The notes below the pieces were generated by a model. The model worked only from the letters and a program-made list of their open reading frames with translations. It was not told the DNA's origin and searched no databases. A program made the position numbers and the translations under genes. A stretch of DNA of 64,000 bases from positions 62,001 through 126,000 of the forward strand of contig CAJLFU010000001.1 in the NCBI GenBank assembly GCA_905205995.1. The letters are read 5' to 3'. Source of the stretch: an uncultured Haemophilus sp. (GTDB lineage Bacteria; Pseudomonadota; Gammaproteobacteria; Enterobacterales; Pasteurellaceae). This document shows positions 1 through 11,086 of this stretch, piece by piece. Within the stretch, counting starts at the first letter, position 1; each line of letters begins with the position of its first letter.

Positions 1-1
1 G

Positions 2-562
2 ATTTTAGACAATACGCCACCAAGAAAAAGTGTGATTTACTTGTTCATCGCTAATCTATTGCTTTGGACCTGTAACAGCATGTATCTCATTAATATGCCA
101 TTATTTGTGATTAATGAATTACATTTAAACAAAGAACTGGCGGGAACATTAATGGGGACGGCTGCGGGATTGGAAATCCCTGTGATGATATTGGCGGGCT
201 ATCTCACCAAATATTTCAGTAAAAAGCGCTTGATGATGATTGCTTTAGTTTCAGGTCTCGCCTTCTATTCAAGTTTGTTATTCGCTGAACAAACTTGGCA
301 GCTTATCGGATTACAAATGCTTAATGCGATTTTTATCGGTATTACCGCGACCATTGGGATGGTGTATTTCCAAGACTTAATGCCGACTAAAATGGGCACT
401 GCCACCACCTTATTTAGTAATGCAGCAAAAAGTAGTTGGATTATCGGAGGACCTATTGCGGGTATTATTGCGGAAATTTGGCATTACAACTCTGTTTTTT
501 ATGTCGCTGTGGCATTAATTTTTATCAGCGTAGGCTGTATGTGGAAAGTCAAATCAGTTTAA
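2..562 (+). CDS. Sugar efflux MFS transporter, 3' part (SetA/SetB-like)
   Basis: The frame is open from the left edge of the window, so the gene starts outside and only the C-terminal half is seen (about 186 codons). A GTG at 32 is an internal codon, not a start. The visible part has about five or six hydrophobic helices separated by short basic loops (YFSKKR near the middle), as in the C-terminal bundle of the major facilitator superfamily. The run GTLMGTAAGLEIPVM and the later FSNAAKSSWIIGGPIAG resemble the SetA/SetB sugar efflux group, which exports sugars or analogues across the inner membrane. The substrate cannot be told from this half. It is followed at once by an uptake-sequence hairpin shared with pgi. 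Confidence 0.7.
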   Translation: MLDNTPPRKSVIYLFIANLLLWTCNSMYLINMPLFVINELHLNKELAGTLMGTAAGLEIPVMILAGYLTKYFSKKRLMMIALVSGLAFYSSLLFAEQTWQLIGLQMLNAIFIGITATIGMVYFQDLMPTKMGTATTLFSNAAKSSWIIGGPIAGIIAEIWHYNSVFYVAVALIFISVGCMWKVKSV

Positions 563-570
563 TGAAAATA

Positions 571-602
571 AAAAAGTGCGGTCAATTTTAACCGCACTTT
601 TT
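571..602. terminator. Bidirectional terminator made of inverted uptake sequences
   Basis: AAGTGCGGT at 574-582 and its complement at 591-599 form a stem closing a short TCAATTTTA loop, with A and T runs on either side. It sits between the convergent setA-like gene and pgi and can serve both. Confidence 0.8.
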
Positions 603-610
603 ACTTTATA

Positions 611-2272
<1,662 letters not shown>

Positions 2273-2316
2273 TTAAAAATTGAATTCTTTACATTTTTGC
2301 TTTCTTGCAAAAACAA

Positions 2317-3399
2317 TTAATCGACATATTCTGTTATAACACGAGGGGTCAATTTTGTAATCAATTCATAGCTTAAAATACCACTGTATTTAGCTACTGT
2401 TTCAATTGGTAATTCCTTACCCCATAAAATCACTTCATCGCCCACTTTATCTTGGCTATCTGGACCTAAATCCACCGTCAGCATATCCATTGAGACACGA
2501 CCAACAATAGGAACAATACGACCATTTAGATAAACTGGCGTACCTTCTGGCACATCACGTGGATATCCATCACCATAACCAATGGCAACCACGCCAATTT
2601 TAGTATCTTTCGGACTCGTCCAAATACCGCCATAGCCAACAGGCTCCCCTTTTTTATGCTCACGTACAGAAAGCAAAGATGACGTTAAATTCATCACAGG
2701 AGTTAAACCAAATTCAGCACCTACAGTATCTGTTGGTGAAATGCCGTACATAATAATCCCTGGGCGAATACAATCTAAATGTGCTTCTGGCCAGAATAGA
2801 ATCCCACCTGATGCGGCAATGGTTCGCTCTCCCTCTTTATTTTTTGTGGCTTGAAGGAAACGATCGAGCTGAACTTGAGTGTAATCAGAATCTAATTCAT
2901 CAGCACGACTAAAATGACTCACAAAACCTAAGTGCGGTTGAATTTGAGGGAGTTTTTTCAGCTCTTGATAAAAATAATCCACTTCATCAAGTGACACACC
3001 CAAACGGTGCATACCCGTATCAATTTTTAACCAAACTTTAATTGGACTTGGTACTACGGCTCGTTTTAATGCTTCAAGCTGTTCGCGGTTATGTACCACC
3101 GTCTCAATATTATTTACTGCAATAATAGGCAGATCTTTTTCATCAAAAAAGCCTTCTAGCAATAAGATCGGTTTGATAATACCGTTAGAGCGTAAAGATA
3201 ACGCCTCTTCTAAGCGTGCCACAGCAAAGCAATCCACCATGCTTTCTAAAGCAGATGAGACAAATACCACACCGTGACCATACGCATTTGCTTTCACGAC
3301 AGCAATAATCTTGCTGTGAGGTGCTTTTTTTTTAATAACTTGTAAATTATGTTTTAAGGCAAGCGAACTGATTTTCGCTGTTGCCGGTTTTACGTTCAT
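2317..3399 (-). CDS. alr: Alanine racemase
   Basis: PLP-dependent enzyme making D-alanine for peptidoglycan. The 360-residue length is normal. The PLP lysine is K36 in VVKANAYGHG, and the second catalytic base, Tyr, lies in VGYGGIWTSP near residue 257. MHRLGV near 130 and SMDMLTVDLG near 305 are family signatures. The stop is 56 bases before the pgi start, and the gene starts 23 bases after the dnaB stop. One uptake signal lies inside (2930-2938). This is the only alanine racemase in the window; whether it is the biosynthetic or a catabolic copy is not visible, but the dnaB linkage fits the housekeeping copy. Confidence 0.96.
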   Translation of the reverse strand: MNVKPATAKISSLALKHNLQVIKKKAPHSKIIAVVKANAYGHGVVFVSSALESMVDCFAVARLEEALSLRSNGIIKPILLLEGFFDEKDLPIIAVNNIETVVHNREQLEALKRAVVPSPIKVWLKIDTGMHRLGVSLDEVDYFYQELKKLPQIQPHLGFVSHFSRADELDSDYTQVQLDRFLQATKNKEGERTIAASGGILFWPEAHLDCIRPGIIMYGISPTDTVGAEFGLTPVMNLTSSLLSVREHKKGEPVGYGGIWTSPKDTKIGVVAIGYGDGYPRDVPEGTPVYLNGRIVPIVGRVSMDMLTVDLGPDSQDKVGDEVILWGKELPIETVAKYSGILSYELITKLTPRVITEYVD

Positions 3400-3422
3400 T
3401 TTTCTAATCCGTTATCTCTTGC

Positions 3423-4829
3423 CTAATAATCATCTCTGTATTCACGCTGCTCGGCAAGATTATCAAAGCGTGAGAATTGACCGTTAAATGCTAAACGTAC
3501 ACGACCAATCGGACCGTTACGTTGTTTACCAATAATGATTTCAGCAACCCCTTTATCTTCGGAATTATCGTTATACACTTCGTCACGATAAATAAACATA
3601 ATCAAGTCAGCATCCTGTTCAATGGAGCCTGATTCACGTAAGTCTGAGTTTACTGGACGTTTATCCGCACGTTGTTCCAAAGTACGGTTGAGCTGGGAAA
3701 GCGCAATGACCGGGACTTCTAATTCTTTCGCTAATGCTTTTAACGAGCGGGAAATCTCAGCGATTTCTAAGGTACGGTTATCTGAAAATGCAGGTGCGCG
3801 CATTAATTGAAGGTAATCCACCATAATCATGCTCAAGCCCCCATTTTCGCGATACACACGACGTGCGCGCGAACGCAATTCTGTTGGGGTTAAGCCAGAT
3901 GAATCATCAATATAAAGATTGTTTTTTTGCTTAAACATCCCAAACACGCTGGCAATTTTGCTCCATTCCGTTTCATCCAAATTTTGACCAGTACGAATTT
4001 TGGTTTGGTCCACGCGAGCAAGAGAGGCAATCATACGCATCATGATTTGTTCAGCAGGCATCTCCAAACTGAATACCAACACAGGCTTATCACTTGCCAT
4101 GGCAGCATTTTCACAAAGGTTCATCGCAAACGTGGTTTTACCCATAGAAGGACGTGCAGCGACAATGATGAGGTCTGAAGGCTGTAAACCTGCTGTTTTC
4201 TTATCTAAGTCAACAAAGCCCGTTGTGACCCCTGTCACACCGCTATGATTTTCAAGCTTACTTAAGGTATCAATTCGAGCAATAGTACTTTCCAACACGC
4301 TGATCACATTTTGTGGTCCTTCAGTTGAAGAACTGCGTTTTTCAGCAATAGCAAATACTTCTCTTTCAGCTTCATCCAATACCATTTTGATGTCTTTGCC
4401 TTTCGGAGAATAGCTGTTTTCTGCGATACGATTTCCCACAGCAATAAGCTCACGCAAAATCGCTTTTTCACGTACGATTTCAGCATAAGCCAAAATATTA
4501 ATGGCATTTGGCGTGTTATTAGAAAGATCAGCGAGATAAGCAAAACCGCCTACGGAATCACTAATACCTTTCGCTTTAAGGGCTTGATCAAGGGTGATTA
4601 AATCGATCGGTGTTTGGTTACGCATTAATTCTTCCATAGTTTGGAAGATTGCTTTATGCGCAAAAGTATAAAAATCCTCAGCGATCACTCTTTCTGCAAT
4701 ACCATCCCAATGTTGATTACTCAACATGATGCCGCCAAGTACGGCTTGTTCAGCTTCAGTGGAATGAGGCGGGATGCTAACTTGTTCAGTTTTCTGATCA
4801 GGTGATTGGATTTGTCGTTGTGATGCCAT
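3423..4829 (-). CDS. dnaB: Replicative DNA helicase DnaB
   Basis: Hexameric 5'-3' helicase of the replication fork. The 468 residues show an N-terminal DnaB domain (about 20-125), a linker helix, and a RecA-like C-terminal domain with Walker A ARPSMGKTT at 225-233, Walker B MIMVDYLQLM near 330, and the DnaB signature LRESGSIEQDADLIMFIYRD near 400. No intein is present: the usual insertion site in the Walker A region is uninterrupted. It is transcribed toward alr with a 23-base gap, implying an operon with alr and perhaps pgi. Confidence 0.97.
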   Translation of the reverse strand: MASQRQIQSPDQKTEQVSIPPHSTEAEQAVLGGIMLSNQHWDGIAERVIAEDFYTFAHKAIFQTMEELMRNQTPIDLITLDQALKAKGISDSVGGFAYLADLSNNTPNAINILAYAEIVREKAILRELIAVGNRIAENSYSPKGKDIKMVLDEAEREVFAIAEKRSSSTEGPQNVISVLESTIARIDTLSKLENHSGVTGVTTGFVDLDKKTAGLQPSDLIIVAARPSMGKTTFAMNLCENAAMASDKPVLVFSLEMPAEQIMMRMIASLARVDQTKIRTGQNLDETEWSKIASVFGMFKQKNNLYIDDSSGLTPTELRSRARRVYRENGGLSMIMVDYLQLMRAPAFSDNRTLEIAEISRSLKALAKELEVPVIALSQLNRTLEQRADKRPVNSDLRESGSIEQDADLIMFIYRDEVYNDNSEDKGVAEIIIGKQRNGPIGRVRLAFNGQFSRFDNLAEQREYRDDY

Positions 4830-4929
4830 AAGGATTTCAATTTAAACTAAAAAACTGTGCTTATGATACCGCAAATACGAGGTGGTTTTAAGAAAAAAGT
4901 GCGGTTAATATTTTCAATATTTTAGAAAT

Positions 4930-4957
4930 AAAAAACGGTGGAAAAATCCACCGCTCT
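4930..4957 (-). terminator. Terminator downstream of pyk
   Basis: CGGTGGA at 4936-4942 pairs with TCCACCG at 4947-4953. Read on the minus strand the stem is followed by a run of six Ts. It lies just after the pyk stop; a lone uptake signal (4897-4905) is beyond it. Confidence 0.75.
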
Positions 4958-4975
4958 TTTTATAAGAAATATTGA

Positions 4976-6412
4976 TTACTCAACGATTAAGGTACGGCAA
5001 ACATTAGTTGTGCCTGCTGATTCATCACCTTGAGTTAATAATACAATATCACCAGAAACCAAATAACCTTTTTCTTTTAATAGGTTAATCGCTGCTTTCG
5101 CACCTGCAGAAGTACGAGATTCACCATCAAAATGAACTGGTGTCACACCACGGTATAATGCGCAACGGTTTAATGTTTCTTGAACACGAGAAAGTGCAAA
5201 GATTGGTAAACCTGAACTGATACGTGACATTAATAATGGTGTACGACCAGAGTGGCTTAATGTAATAATTGCTGCAATACCGCTTAAGTGGTTTGCTGCG
5301 TACATTGCAGACATCGCTACAGATTCTTCAATATCTCTGAATTCACGATCTAAACGGTGTTTAGAAATATTGATGCTTGGCATTTTTTCTGCACCTAAAC
5401 ATACGCGAGCCATTGTCGCCACAGTTTCAGCTGGATATTGACCTGCTGCAGTTTCAGCAGAAAGCATTACCGCGTCAGTACCATCTAATACCGCATTTGC
5501 CACGTCCATCACTTCTGCACGAGTTGGCATTGGGTTGCTGATCATTGACTCCATCATTTGAGTTGCAGTAATAACCGCACGGTTTAATTGACGTGAACGA
5601 CGAATTAATTTTTTCTGTACGCCAACTAATTCTGGGTCACCGATTTCAACACCTAAGTCACCACGAGCCACCATGATTACATCAGAAGCAAGAATAATAT
5701 CATCCATTGCTGCTTCATCAACAACGGTTTCAGCACGCTCAACTTTAGCAACGATTTTCGCGTCTAAACCTGCTTGTTTTGCTAATTCACGCGCATAGTT
5801 TAAATCTGCACTTGAACGAGGGAAAGATACAGCTAAGTAATCTACACCGATACGTGCAGCTGTGATGATATCTGCTTTATCTTTTTCAGTTAATGCATCT
5901 GCAGATAAACCACCACCTAATTTATTGATCCCTTTATTGTTTGATAATGGACCACCAACTGTCACTTCAGTAAATACTTTTGCACCGTCAGTAGAAAGGA
6001 CTTTTAATTGAACACGGCCATCATCTAATAAAAGAATATCGCCAGGAACAACATCTTGTGGAAGTGTTTTATAGTCTAAACCAACGGCTTCTTGATTGCC
6101 TTCACCTTTTGGTAATTCCGCATCAAGAATAAATTTATCACCAACATTTAAGAAAATTTTGCCGTCTTTAAAAGTAGAAACACGAATTTTAGGGCCTTGT
6201 AAGTCACCTAAAATTGCCACGGTTTTACCTAATTTCTTCGCGATCGCACGAACACGCTCAGCACGCTCAATATGATCATCTGGTGTACCGTGAGAAAAGT
6301 TCATACGCACAACATTAGCGCCTGCTGCGATAATTTTTTCAAGATTGTTATCGCGGTCTGTTGCAGGACCCATTGTACATACAATCTTCGTTCTTCTTAA
6401 TTTTCTAGACAT
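4976..6412 (-). CDS. pyk: Pyruvate kinase (type II/PykA-like)
   Basis: Last step of glycolysis, phosphoenolpyruvate plus ADP to pyruvate plus ATP. The 478 residues match the E. coli PykA size. Visible are [12 protein letters not shown] at 8-19, [10 protein letters not shown] at 38-47, the catalytic Lys 223 in [10 protein letters not shown], and the metal/phosphate segment [12 protein letters not shown] at 247-258, followed by the ATQMMESMI signature. The C-terminal allosteric domain is complete. Monocistronic: own promoter at 6490-6518 and own terminator at 4930-4957. The ATG at 6412 has GGAG about ten bases upstream. Confidence 0.96.
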   Translation of the reverse strand: MSRKLRRTKIVCTMGPATDRDNNLEKIIAAGANVVRMNFSHGTPDDHIERAERVRAIAKKLGKTVAILGDLQGPKIRVSTFKDGKIFLNVGDKFILDAELPKGEGNQEAVGLDYKTLPQDVVPGDILLLDDGRVQLKVLSTDGAKVFTEVTVGGPLSNNKGINKLGGGLSADALTEKDKADIITAARIGVDYLAVSFPRSSADLNYARELAKQAGLDAKIVAKVERAETVVDEAAMDDIILASDVIMVARGDLGVEIGDPELVGVQKKLIRRSRQLNRAVITATQMMESMISNPMPTRAEVMDVANAVLDGTDAVMLSAETAAGQYPAETVATMARVCLGAEKMPSINISKHRLDREFRDIEESVAMSAMYAANHLSGIAAIITLSHSGRTPLLMSRISSGLPIFALSRVQETLNRCALYRGVTPVHFDGESRTSAGAKAAINLLKEKGYLVSGDIVLLTQGDESAGTTNVCRTLIVE

Positions 6413-6489
6413 TATCTAAACTCCACAAATAGTTACAATTTAAAAAAGCTTTTTTAATTTCGGCTCATCCGAGATAAAAACCGTCGCGC

Positions 6490-6518
6490 ATTATACGCTT
6501 AAACCACCGCAAAATCAA
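6490..6518 (-). promoter_or_regulatory. Sigma-70 promoter of pyk
   Basis: On the minus strand TTGATT (6518-6513) and a perfect TATAAT (6495-6490) are separated by 17 bases. Transcription would start near 6483 and give a leader of about 70 bases containing a small CGG-rich hairpin before the pyk ATG at 6412. Seen in sequence; use is inferred. Confidence 0.7.
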
Positions 6519-6593
6519 AACAAGCACTGAGAGTTTTTGCAACAAATTTTGGTTATTTTTTTAGCAGCTAAATTTAACTTAAAACAAATCCCC

Positions 6594-6622
6594 TTGTTTT
6601 CATCCTTAAAACTGTTTATCAT
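6594..6622 (+). promoter_or_regulatory. Sigma-70 promoter of tRNA-Val
   Basis: TTGTTT at 6594-6599 and TATCAT at 6617-6622 with a 17-base spacer place a start near 6629, ten bases before the mature tRNA 5' end. Confidence 0.65.
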
Positions 6623-6638
6623 CTGCCACATCTTTTAC

Positions 6639-6715
6639 GCGACTATAGCTCAGTTGGTTAGAGCACCACCTTGACATGGTGGGGGTCACTGGTTCGAGTC
6701 CAGCTAGTCGCACCA
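6639..6715 (+). tRNA. tRNA-Val (anticodon GAC)
   Basis: A full cloverleaf of 77 bases: acceptor GCGACTA pairs with TAGTCGC, the D-arm contains AGCTCAGTTGGTTAGAGC, the anticodon stem CCACC/GGTGG encloses the loop TTGACAT with anticodon GAC, and the T-arm contains GGTTCGAGTCC. The encoded CCA is at 6713-6715. It reads GUC and GUU valine codons. It is a single-gene unit with its own promoter and terminator. Confidence 0.97.
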
Positions 6716-6721
6716 TATTGC

Positions 6722-6752
6722 AATCCCAAGCTTTTTAGCTTGGGATTTTTTC
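6722..6752 (+). terminator. Terminator of tRNA-Val
   Basis: AATCCCAAGCT (6722-6732) and AGCTTGGGATT (6737-6747) form an 11-bp stem with a four-base loop, followed by a T run. Confidence 0.9.
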
Positions 6753-6803
6753 TTTTTATCGCCTACTTAATTTGAATGAATATTTTCTGAATAAATCGCA
6801 TAA

Positions 6804-6822
6804 GCAAATGAAAATAATTTGC
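6804..6822 (+). promoter_or_regulatory. Fur-like box upstream of siderophore receptor
   Basis: A 19-base element with GCAAAT and ATTTGC arms in 6-7-6 layout. It agrees with the classical Fur consensus at about 13 of 19 positions by my count. It lies directly against the -35 hexamer of the receptor promoter, a position where Fur-Fe would exclude RNA polymerase. Confidence 0.6.
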
Positions 6823-6823
6823 A

Positions 6824-6852
6824 TTGATCGACGTAAACGTTTTCGTTATACT
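6824..6852 (+). promoter_or_regulatory. Sigma-70 promoter of siderophore receptor
   Basis: TTGATC at 6824-6829 and TATACT at 6847-6852 are separated by exactly 17 bases. Transcription should start near 6859, 25 bases before the ATG at 6884. Confidence 0.65.
6831..6846 (+). promoter_or_regulatory. LacI/PurR-type operator in the promoter spacer
   Basis: ACGTAAACGTTTTCGT is a near-perfect 16-base palindrome with the central AAACGTTT typical of LacI-family operators. It matches the E. coli PurR consensus at 14 of 16 positions from memory. It occupies almost the whole -35/-10 spacer of the receptor promoter, so any protein bound there should repress. Which LacI-family protein binds it is unknown. 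Confidence 0.5.
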
Positions 6853-6883
6853 TCCCACTCTTTTTATCTAACGGGAAGCTAAT

Positions 6884-9127
6884 ATGAATTTTAAATTAAG
6901 CCTCATTTCAACCGCACTTTTAACCAGTTTTTCCATTTCTACGTTTGCAGAAACTGAGCAGGCCGTAGATACAAATACCGAGACGCTTGAGCAAATTAAC
7001 GTTCAAGATACAGGGATTAAACAAAATGGTTACCAAACGACGGGGACATCTGTCGTATCAAAAGCTGAAGTGCCAGTATTCGACACGCCAAACACAGTAA
7101 ATATTCTTTCAACTAAACTACTAGAAGATCGCAAACCTGAATCACTCATTGATGCACTTTATAACGTCAGTGGTGTGAGTCAAGCGAATACGTTAGGTGG
7201 TATGTTTGACTCTATTCAAAAACGTGGTTTTGGTGGAAACCGTGACAACTCAATTATGCGTAACGGTTTACAAGCTGGCCCCGCTAAAAACTTTAGCGCG
7301 ACAACTGAAACCGTTGAAGTTTTAAAAGGTCCTGCATCTGTACTTTATGGTATTCAAGATCCAGGTGGTGTAGTTAATATCATTACTAAAAAACCACAAC
7401 AAACGCCACGTTATGTCGTTGGTGGAACCTTAGGTAATCATAGCCTGTGGGGAACGCAATTAGATTTTACTGGTGGCTTAGGAAATGGTTTTGCTTACCG
7501 CTTTATCTATGACAAACAAGAAAAAGATTACTGGCGTAATTTTGGCAAAGTGAAAAATACGACTTACGCCCCTTCTCTTTCTTGGGAAAATGATAAAACT
7601 AAAGTGCTTCTTTCTTATGAACACAAAGATATTCTTGAACCATTTGATCGTGGTACAAATCTTTTAACGGCAACCAATGCCTTACCGGATATTCCTGCAT
7701 CGCGTCGTTTAGATGAACCCAATAATGAAACAACCGCAAAAACCGATAATATTGATTTCAAAATTGAACACAAATTAAGTGACGGTTGGAAATTAAATGC
7801 GGGTTATAGCTATGCTCGTTACAAATATTTCTACGACCAAGCTCGTATTACAAATATTAACGTCACAGATGTTGCTATCCCTGCAGTGAAAAATAAAAAA
7901 GGCGAGATTACCTCTCCTGCATTAAGTGCACGTCATGTACGCCGAGAGATTGAACAGCAACAAGGTGACCAGCGTGTTCATAGTGGCACATTAAATATTG
8001 TCGGTGAATTTGGTATTGGTGATATTGCTAACCGCTTTGTAGCGGGTATTGATGCAATGCGTAATATTCGTGATCTTGGTCCGATTTATAACAAAGGTAT
8101 CATGAATTCGGATATTAATATTGATAATCCAAACTATACCAGCCCTGTTGCGGAACATAAAAATGGTAACGGCAACGCCTACCAATATAACTATCTCAAA
8201 ACTGTTGGGATTTATATTCAAGATACCGCCTACTTTACCGATAACTTTATTATGACAGGTGGTTTACGTTATGAGTATTTTGATCAATTTGCAGGACGTC
8301 ATTGTTTAAATGCGGCAAACTGTAAAAAAGGTCAAAATCTAACAAAAACCGGAAATACCGATCAGCATGATGGTAAATTATTGTATCAATTAGGTGCCGT
8401 ATATAAATTTACGCCACATATTGCGACCTTTGCAAACTACTCCGAATCTTTCCGTCCACAAATGAGTGTGGCAACACCTGTTAGCGGCGATTTAAAACCA
8501 GAACAAGGTAAATCTTTTGAAATTGGTGCAAAATACGAAAACTCAGGCTTTAATGCGACACTTGCATTATTCAATATTACCAAACGTAATGTGGCTGAGG
8601 CTGTTGGTTCTGGTTCAAATGCGCAATTGAATATCGTCGGCAAACAACGTTCTCGTGGTGTGGAATTTGATCTTAATGGTCAAATTACGGATAGTCTAAG
8701 CGTAGCGGCTAACTATACATACACCAAAGTAAAATCACTTGAAAATGAACGTTATCCTGATGCGGTAAATCAACAACTTTCTGGTGTACCAAAACATCAA
8801 ACTTCTCTATTCCTAGCTTATAACGTAGGTGAATTTGATTTTGGTAACATCCGTGTTGGTGGTGGTGCTCGTTATTTAGGTTCTTGGCATGCTTATAACA
8901 GTGATTACACAAAAGCATACAAATTACCTCATGCCGTGGTATATGATGCCTTTATTGCTTACGATACCAAAATCTCTGGCAAGAAAGTCTCTTTCCAACT
9001 TAACGGTAAAAACTTAACAGATAAAACTTACTATCCATCTACCTCTGGTAACGCAACAAATACGTTAATCCCTGTTGCATTAGGTTATGGACGTGAATTT
9101 ATCTTCAACACGAAAGTTGAGTTTTAA
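6884..9127 (+). CDS. TonB-dependent siderophore receptor
   Basis: Outer-membrane receptor of 747 residues, a typical size for ferric-siderophore receptors of the FhuA/FpvA/FoxA group. The signal peptide is residues 1-22 (cleavage after STFA). A TonB-box-like stretch [11 protein letters not shown] follows, then the plug domain (about 60-170) with [20 protein letters not shown] and [10 protein letters not shown], and then a 22-strand barrel region ending in an aromatic residue (VEF). YSESFRPQ and [15 protein letters not shown] near residues 520-545 are standard for the family. The substrate is not deducible; a xenosiderophore is likely because no biosynthesis genes are nearby. The promoter has a Fur-like box and a LacI-type operator. 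An uptake signal lies within the signal-peptide codons (6911-6919). A YddA-type transporter follows, past a terminator. Confidence 0.9.
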   Translation: MNFKLSLISTALLTSFSISTFAETEQAVDTNTETLEQINVQDTGIKQNGYQTTGTSVVSKAEVPVFDTPNTVNILSTKLLEDRKPESLIDALYNVSGVSQANTLGGMFDSIQKRGFGGNRDNSIMRNGLQAGPAKNFSATTETVEVLKGPASVLYGIQDPGGVVNIITKKPQQTPRYVVGGTLGNHSLWGTQLDFTGGLGNGFAYRFIYDKQEKDYWRNFGKVKNTTYAPSLSWENDKTKVLLSYEHKDILEPFDRGTNLLTATNALPDIPASRRLDEPNNETTAKTDNIDFKIEHKLSDGWKLNAGYSYARYKYFYDQARITNINVTDVAIPAVKNKKGEITSPALSARHVRREIEQQQGDQRVHSGTLNIVGEFGIGDIANRFVAGIDAMRNIRDLGPIYNKGIMNSDINIDNPNYTSPVAEHKNGNGNAYQYNYLKTVGIYIQDTAYFTDNFIMTGGLRYEYFDQFAGRHCLNAANCKKGQNLTKTGNTDQHDGKLLYQLGAVYKFTPHIATFANYSESFRPQMSVATPVSGDLKPEQGKSFEIGAKYENSGFNATLALFNITKRNVAEAVGSGSNAQLNIVGKQRSRGVEFDLNGQITDSLSVAANYTYTKVKSLENERYPDAVNQQLSGVPKHQTSLFLAYNVGEFDFGNIRVGGGARYLGSWHAYNSDYTKAYKLPHAVVYDAFIAYDTKISGKKVSFQLNGKNLTDKTYYPSTSGNATNTLIPVALGYGREFIFNTKVEF

Positions 9128-9144
9128 TTGAGCGCACAATATGA

Positions 9145-9167
9145 GGGCGAATATTTCGCCCTTTTTT
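9145..9167 (+). terminator. Terminator after siderophore receptor
   Basis: GGGCGAA (9145-9151) and TTCGCCC (9155-9161) with a three-base loop are followed by six Ts. It separates the receptor from the downstream ABC gene, at least partly. Confidence 0.85.
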
Positions 9168-9191
9168 CGTTTTTTACTTTATGGATAATCA

Positions 9192-10952
9192 ATGAATTGG
9201 CAAACTGAACTTAACTCAAGTTTAAGCTGGATTTTGACCGCACTTTTCTGGGTGATTTTATGCTTTAGCGTGGTGATGATAGCACTAAAGCAAACTACAT
9301 TCGGTCAGAAGTTTTGGCATATTGCATCCCCTTCGATTAATCGCCGTAACAGCATCAAAATCATCGTTATGCTATTGGTGTTGTTTACCATGATTTTGTT
9401 AGAAGTGCGTTTCAGCGTACTCAACTCTTTTTTCTATAATGGGCTTTATAGCTCAATGCAGGAATTAGATGCGGATAAGTTTTGGTTCTTTGCAAAACTG
9501 AATGCACTCTTAGTATTGGTACAAGTCATCCACTCCATCGCCGATTATTTCTTGCAACAAGTATTTGAAATCCGTTGGTTGGAAAGCTTGAATAAAGTCC
9601 TTGTTAAGCGATGGTTAGAAAATAAAAAATACTATCGCCTCAAATACGAAAAAGATCTGCCCGATAATATTGATCAACGTATTGAACAAGATGCACGTGA
9701 ATTTATCAGTAGCACCGTCAAAATTGTGCGCGGTATGATTAATTCGATTTTGACTACCATTGAATTCACTATTATTCTTTGGTCACTTTCTGGAATATTA
9801 AGTCTTTTTGGCTTGAATATCGAAAAAGGCGTCGTTTTCTTTATTTATGCCTTTATTATCCTCGCAACGTTAATGTCCGTTTGGATTGGTCATCCGTTGA
9901 TCAAGCTGAACTTTAACAAAGAAAAACTCAATGGTGACTACCGTTATTCTTTAATTCGAGTACGAGATAATGCTGAAAGTATTGCATTCTATCAAGGTGA
10001 ACAACAAGAACAGCATTTACTGAAAAACAAATTTGCCGAAATTATTCATAACCGTTGGGCAATTGTGTTGAGAATGCTGGGACTAGACGGCTTTAATGGA
10101 AGCGTCACGCGTGTTGCGAAACTCTTACCGTTAATGCTGCAAGCGCCTCGTTTTTTCACTGGACAAATCAAATTAGGCGATATGCACCAAACTGTGCAAG
10201 CATTTAACCGATTAATGACCGCACTTTCCTTCTTCCGTTTGTTCTATGAAGAATTTACGCTCTACCAAGCGCGTTTAAATCGTCTTTATGGTTTTATGAC
10301 CAAGTTGGATGAATTAGATCATTCAAAGGTTCATCAACCCATGAAATGTTCTAACCGTGTTGCATTGTCAAATTTTGGTATTAAAGATGAGCAAGGCAGA
10401 TTGTTGCTGAATAACTTAAATATTGAATTAAAAAATGGTGATGCTTTATTAATTCAAGGTCCATCAGGCACAGGGAAAACATCTCTATTAAAAGCGATGG
10501 CGGGGATTTATCCTTTTGAGACAGTTGGTCTGGTGGAACATCCTTGTGTGACCAGTTTATTCTTACCGCAACGTCCTTATATGCCACAAGGCACATTACG
10601 TGAAGCAATTTGCTATCCTGATATTGATCCTTATCATCCTGAATTGGAAAAAACACTGACTGATTGCTGTTTTGATAAATACCTTCATAGTCTTGATGTA
10701 GATAACGATTGGCAAGCGATTTTGTCACCGGGTGAATTGCAGCGTGTGGCATTTATTCGGATTTTACTGACGAAGCCTGAAGTGGTCTTTTTAGATGAAA
10801 CCACATCAGCTCTTGATGAGCCGACCGAGTACCTGCTTTATAAAACAATTAAAAAGCGCTTACCGAATATGATCATTCTAAGTGTCGGCCATCGTGGTAC
10901 ATTACATCAATTCCATAATAAACAATTGGATTTGGCAGTCTGCATCGTATAA
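9192..10952 (+). CDS. SbmA/BacA-like ABC transporter, permease-ATPase fusion (YddA family)
   Basis: The 586 residues combine an N-terminal ABC_membrane_2/SbmA_BacA-type membrane domain (about 1-330, five or six helices) with a C-terminal ATPase. Walker A is GPSGTGKTS near 425, the signature is LSPGELQRVAF near 515 (LSPGE in place of LSGGQ, normal for this subfamily), and Walker B is VVFLDETTSALDE near 535. Relatives are E. coli YddA, H. influenzae HI0036 and mycobacterial Rv1819c, some of which import hydrophilic compounds. The gene starts 64 bases after a siderophore receptor, so a role in siderophore uptake is possible but a terminator intervenes. Two uptake signals lie inside. The substrate is unknown. 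Confidence 0.85.
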   Translation: MNWQTELNSSLSWILTALFWVILCFSVVMIALKQTTFGQKFWHIASPSINRRNSIKIIVMLLVLFTMILLEVRFSVLNSFFYNGLYSSMQELDADKFWFFAKLNALLVLVQVIHSIADYFLQQVFEIRWLESLNKVLVKRWLENKKYYRLKYEKDLPDNIDQRIEQDAREFISSTVKIVRGMINSILTTIEFTIILWSLSGILSLFGLNIEKGVVFFIYAFIILATLMSVWIGHPLIKLNFNKEKLNGDYRYSLIRVRDNAESIAFYQGEQQEQHLLKNKFAEIIHNRWAIVLRMLGLDGFNGSVTRVAKLLPLMLQAPRFFTGQIKLGDMHQTVQAFNRLMTALSFFRLFYEEFTLYQARLNRLYGFMTKLDELDHSKVHQPMKCSNRVALSNFGIKDEQGRLLLNNLNIELKNGDALLIQGPSGTGKTSLLKAMAGIYPFETVGLVEHPCVTSLFLPQRPYMPQGTLREAICYPDIDPYHPELEKTLTDCCFDKYLHSLDVDNDWQAILSPGELQRVAFIRILLTKPEVVFLDETTSALDEPTEYLLYKTIKKRLPNMIILSVGHRGTLHQFHNKQLDLAVCIV

Positions 10953-10957
10953 ATAAC

Positions 10958-10985
10958 AAAAGGCTAAATTATATTTAGCCTTTTC
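10958..10985 (+). terminator. Terminator after YddA-like gene
   Basis: AAAAGGCTAAAT and ATTTAGCCTTTT form a 12-bp stem with a TAT loop and a T-rich tail. Confidence 0.85.
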
Positions 10986-11027
10986 TTTTTACTACGCCCG
11001 TACAATTGCTTAGAACGTGCACAATGC

Positions 11028-11056
11028 TTGCTACACACCCCAATCCCCCCTATAAT
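11028..11056 (+). promoter_or_regulatory. Sigma-70 promoter of the flippase operon
   Basis: TTGCTA at 11028-11033 and a perfect TATAAT at 11051-11056 have a 17-base spacer, giving a start near 11063. The open frame of the first gene runs back to 11006, upstream of this promoter, so the real start codon must be the ATG at 11087. Confidence 0.7.
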
Positions 11057-11086
11057 TTCCCCAATTTTTCTAATTTCATTTTCACA

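Noticed and set aside
10381..10752. 123-residue antisense frame inside the YddA-like ATPase domain
   Set aside because: It mirrors the conserved ATPase motifs on the other strand and has no supporting signals.
11006..11086. N-terminal extension of the flippase gene
   Set aside because: The -35 and -10 hexamers lie inside it, and the 27 residues (proline and asparagine rich) do not fit the start of a membrane protein.
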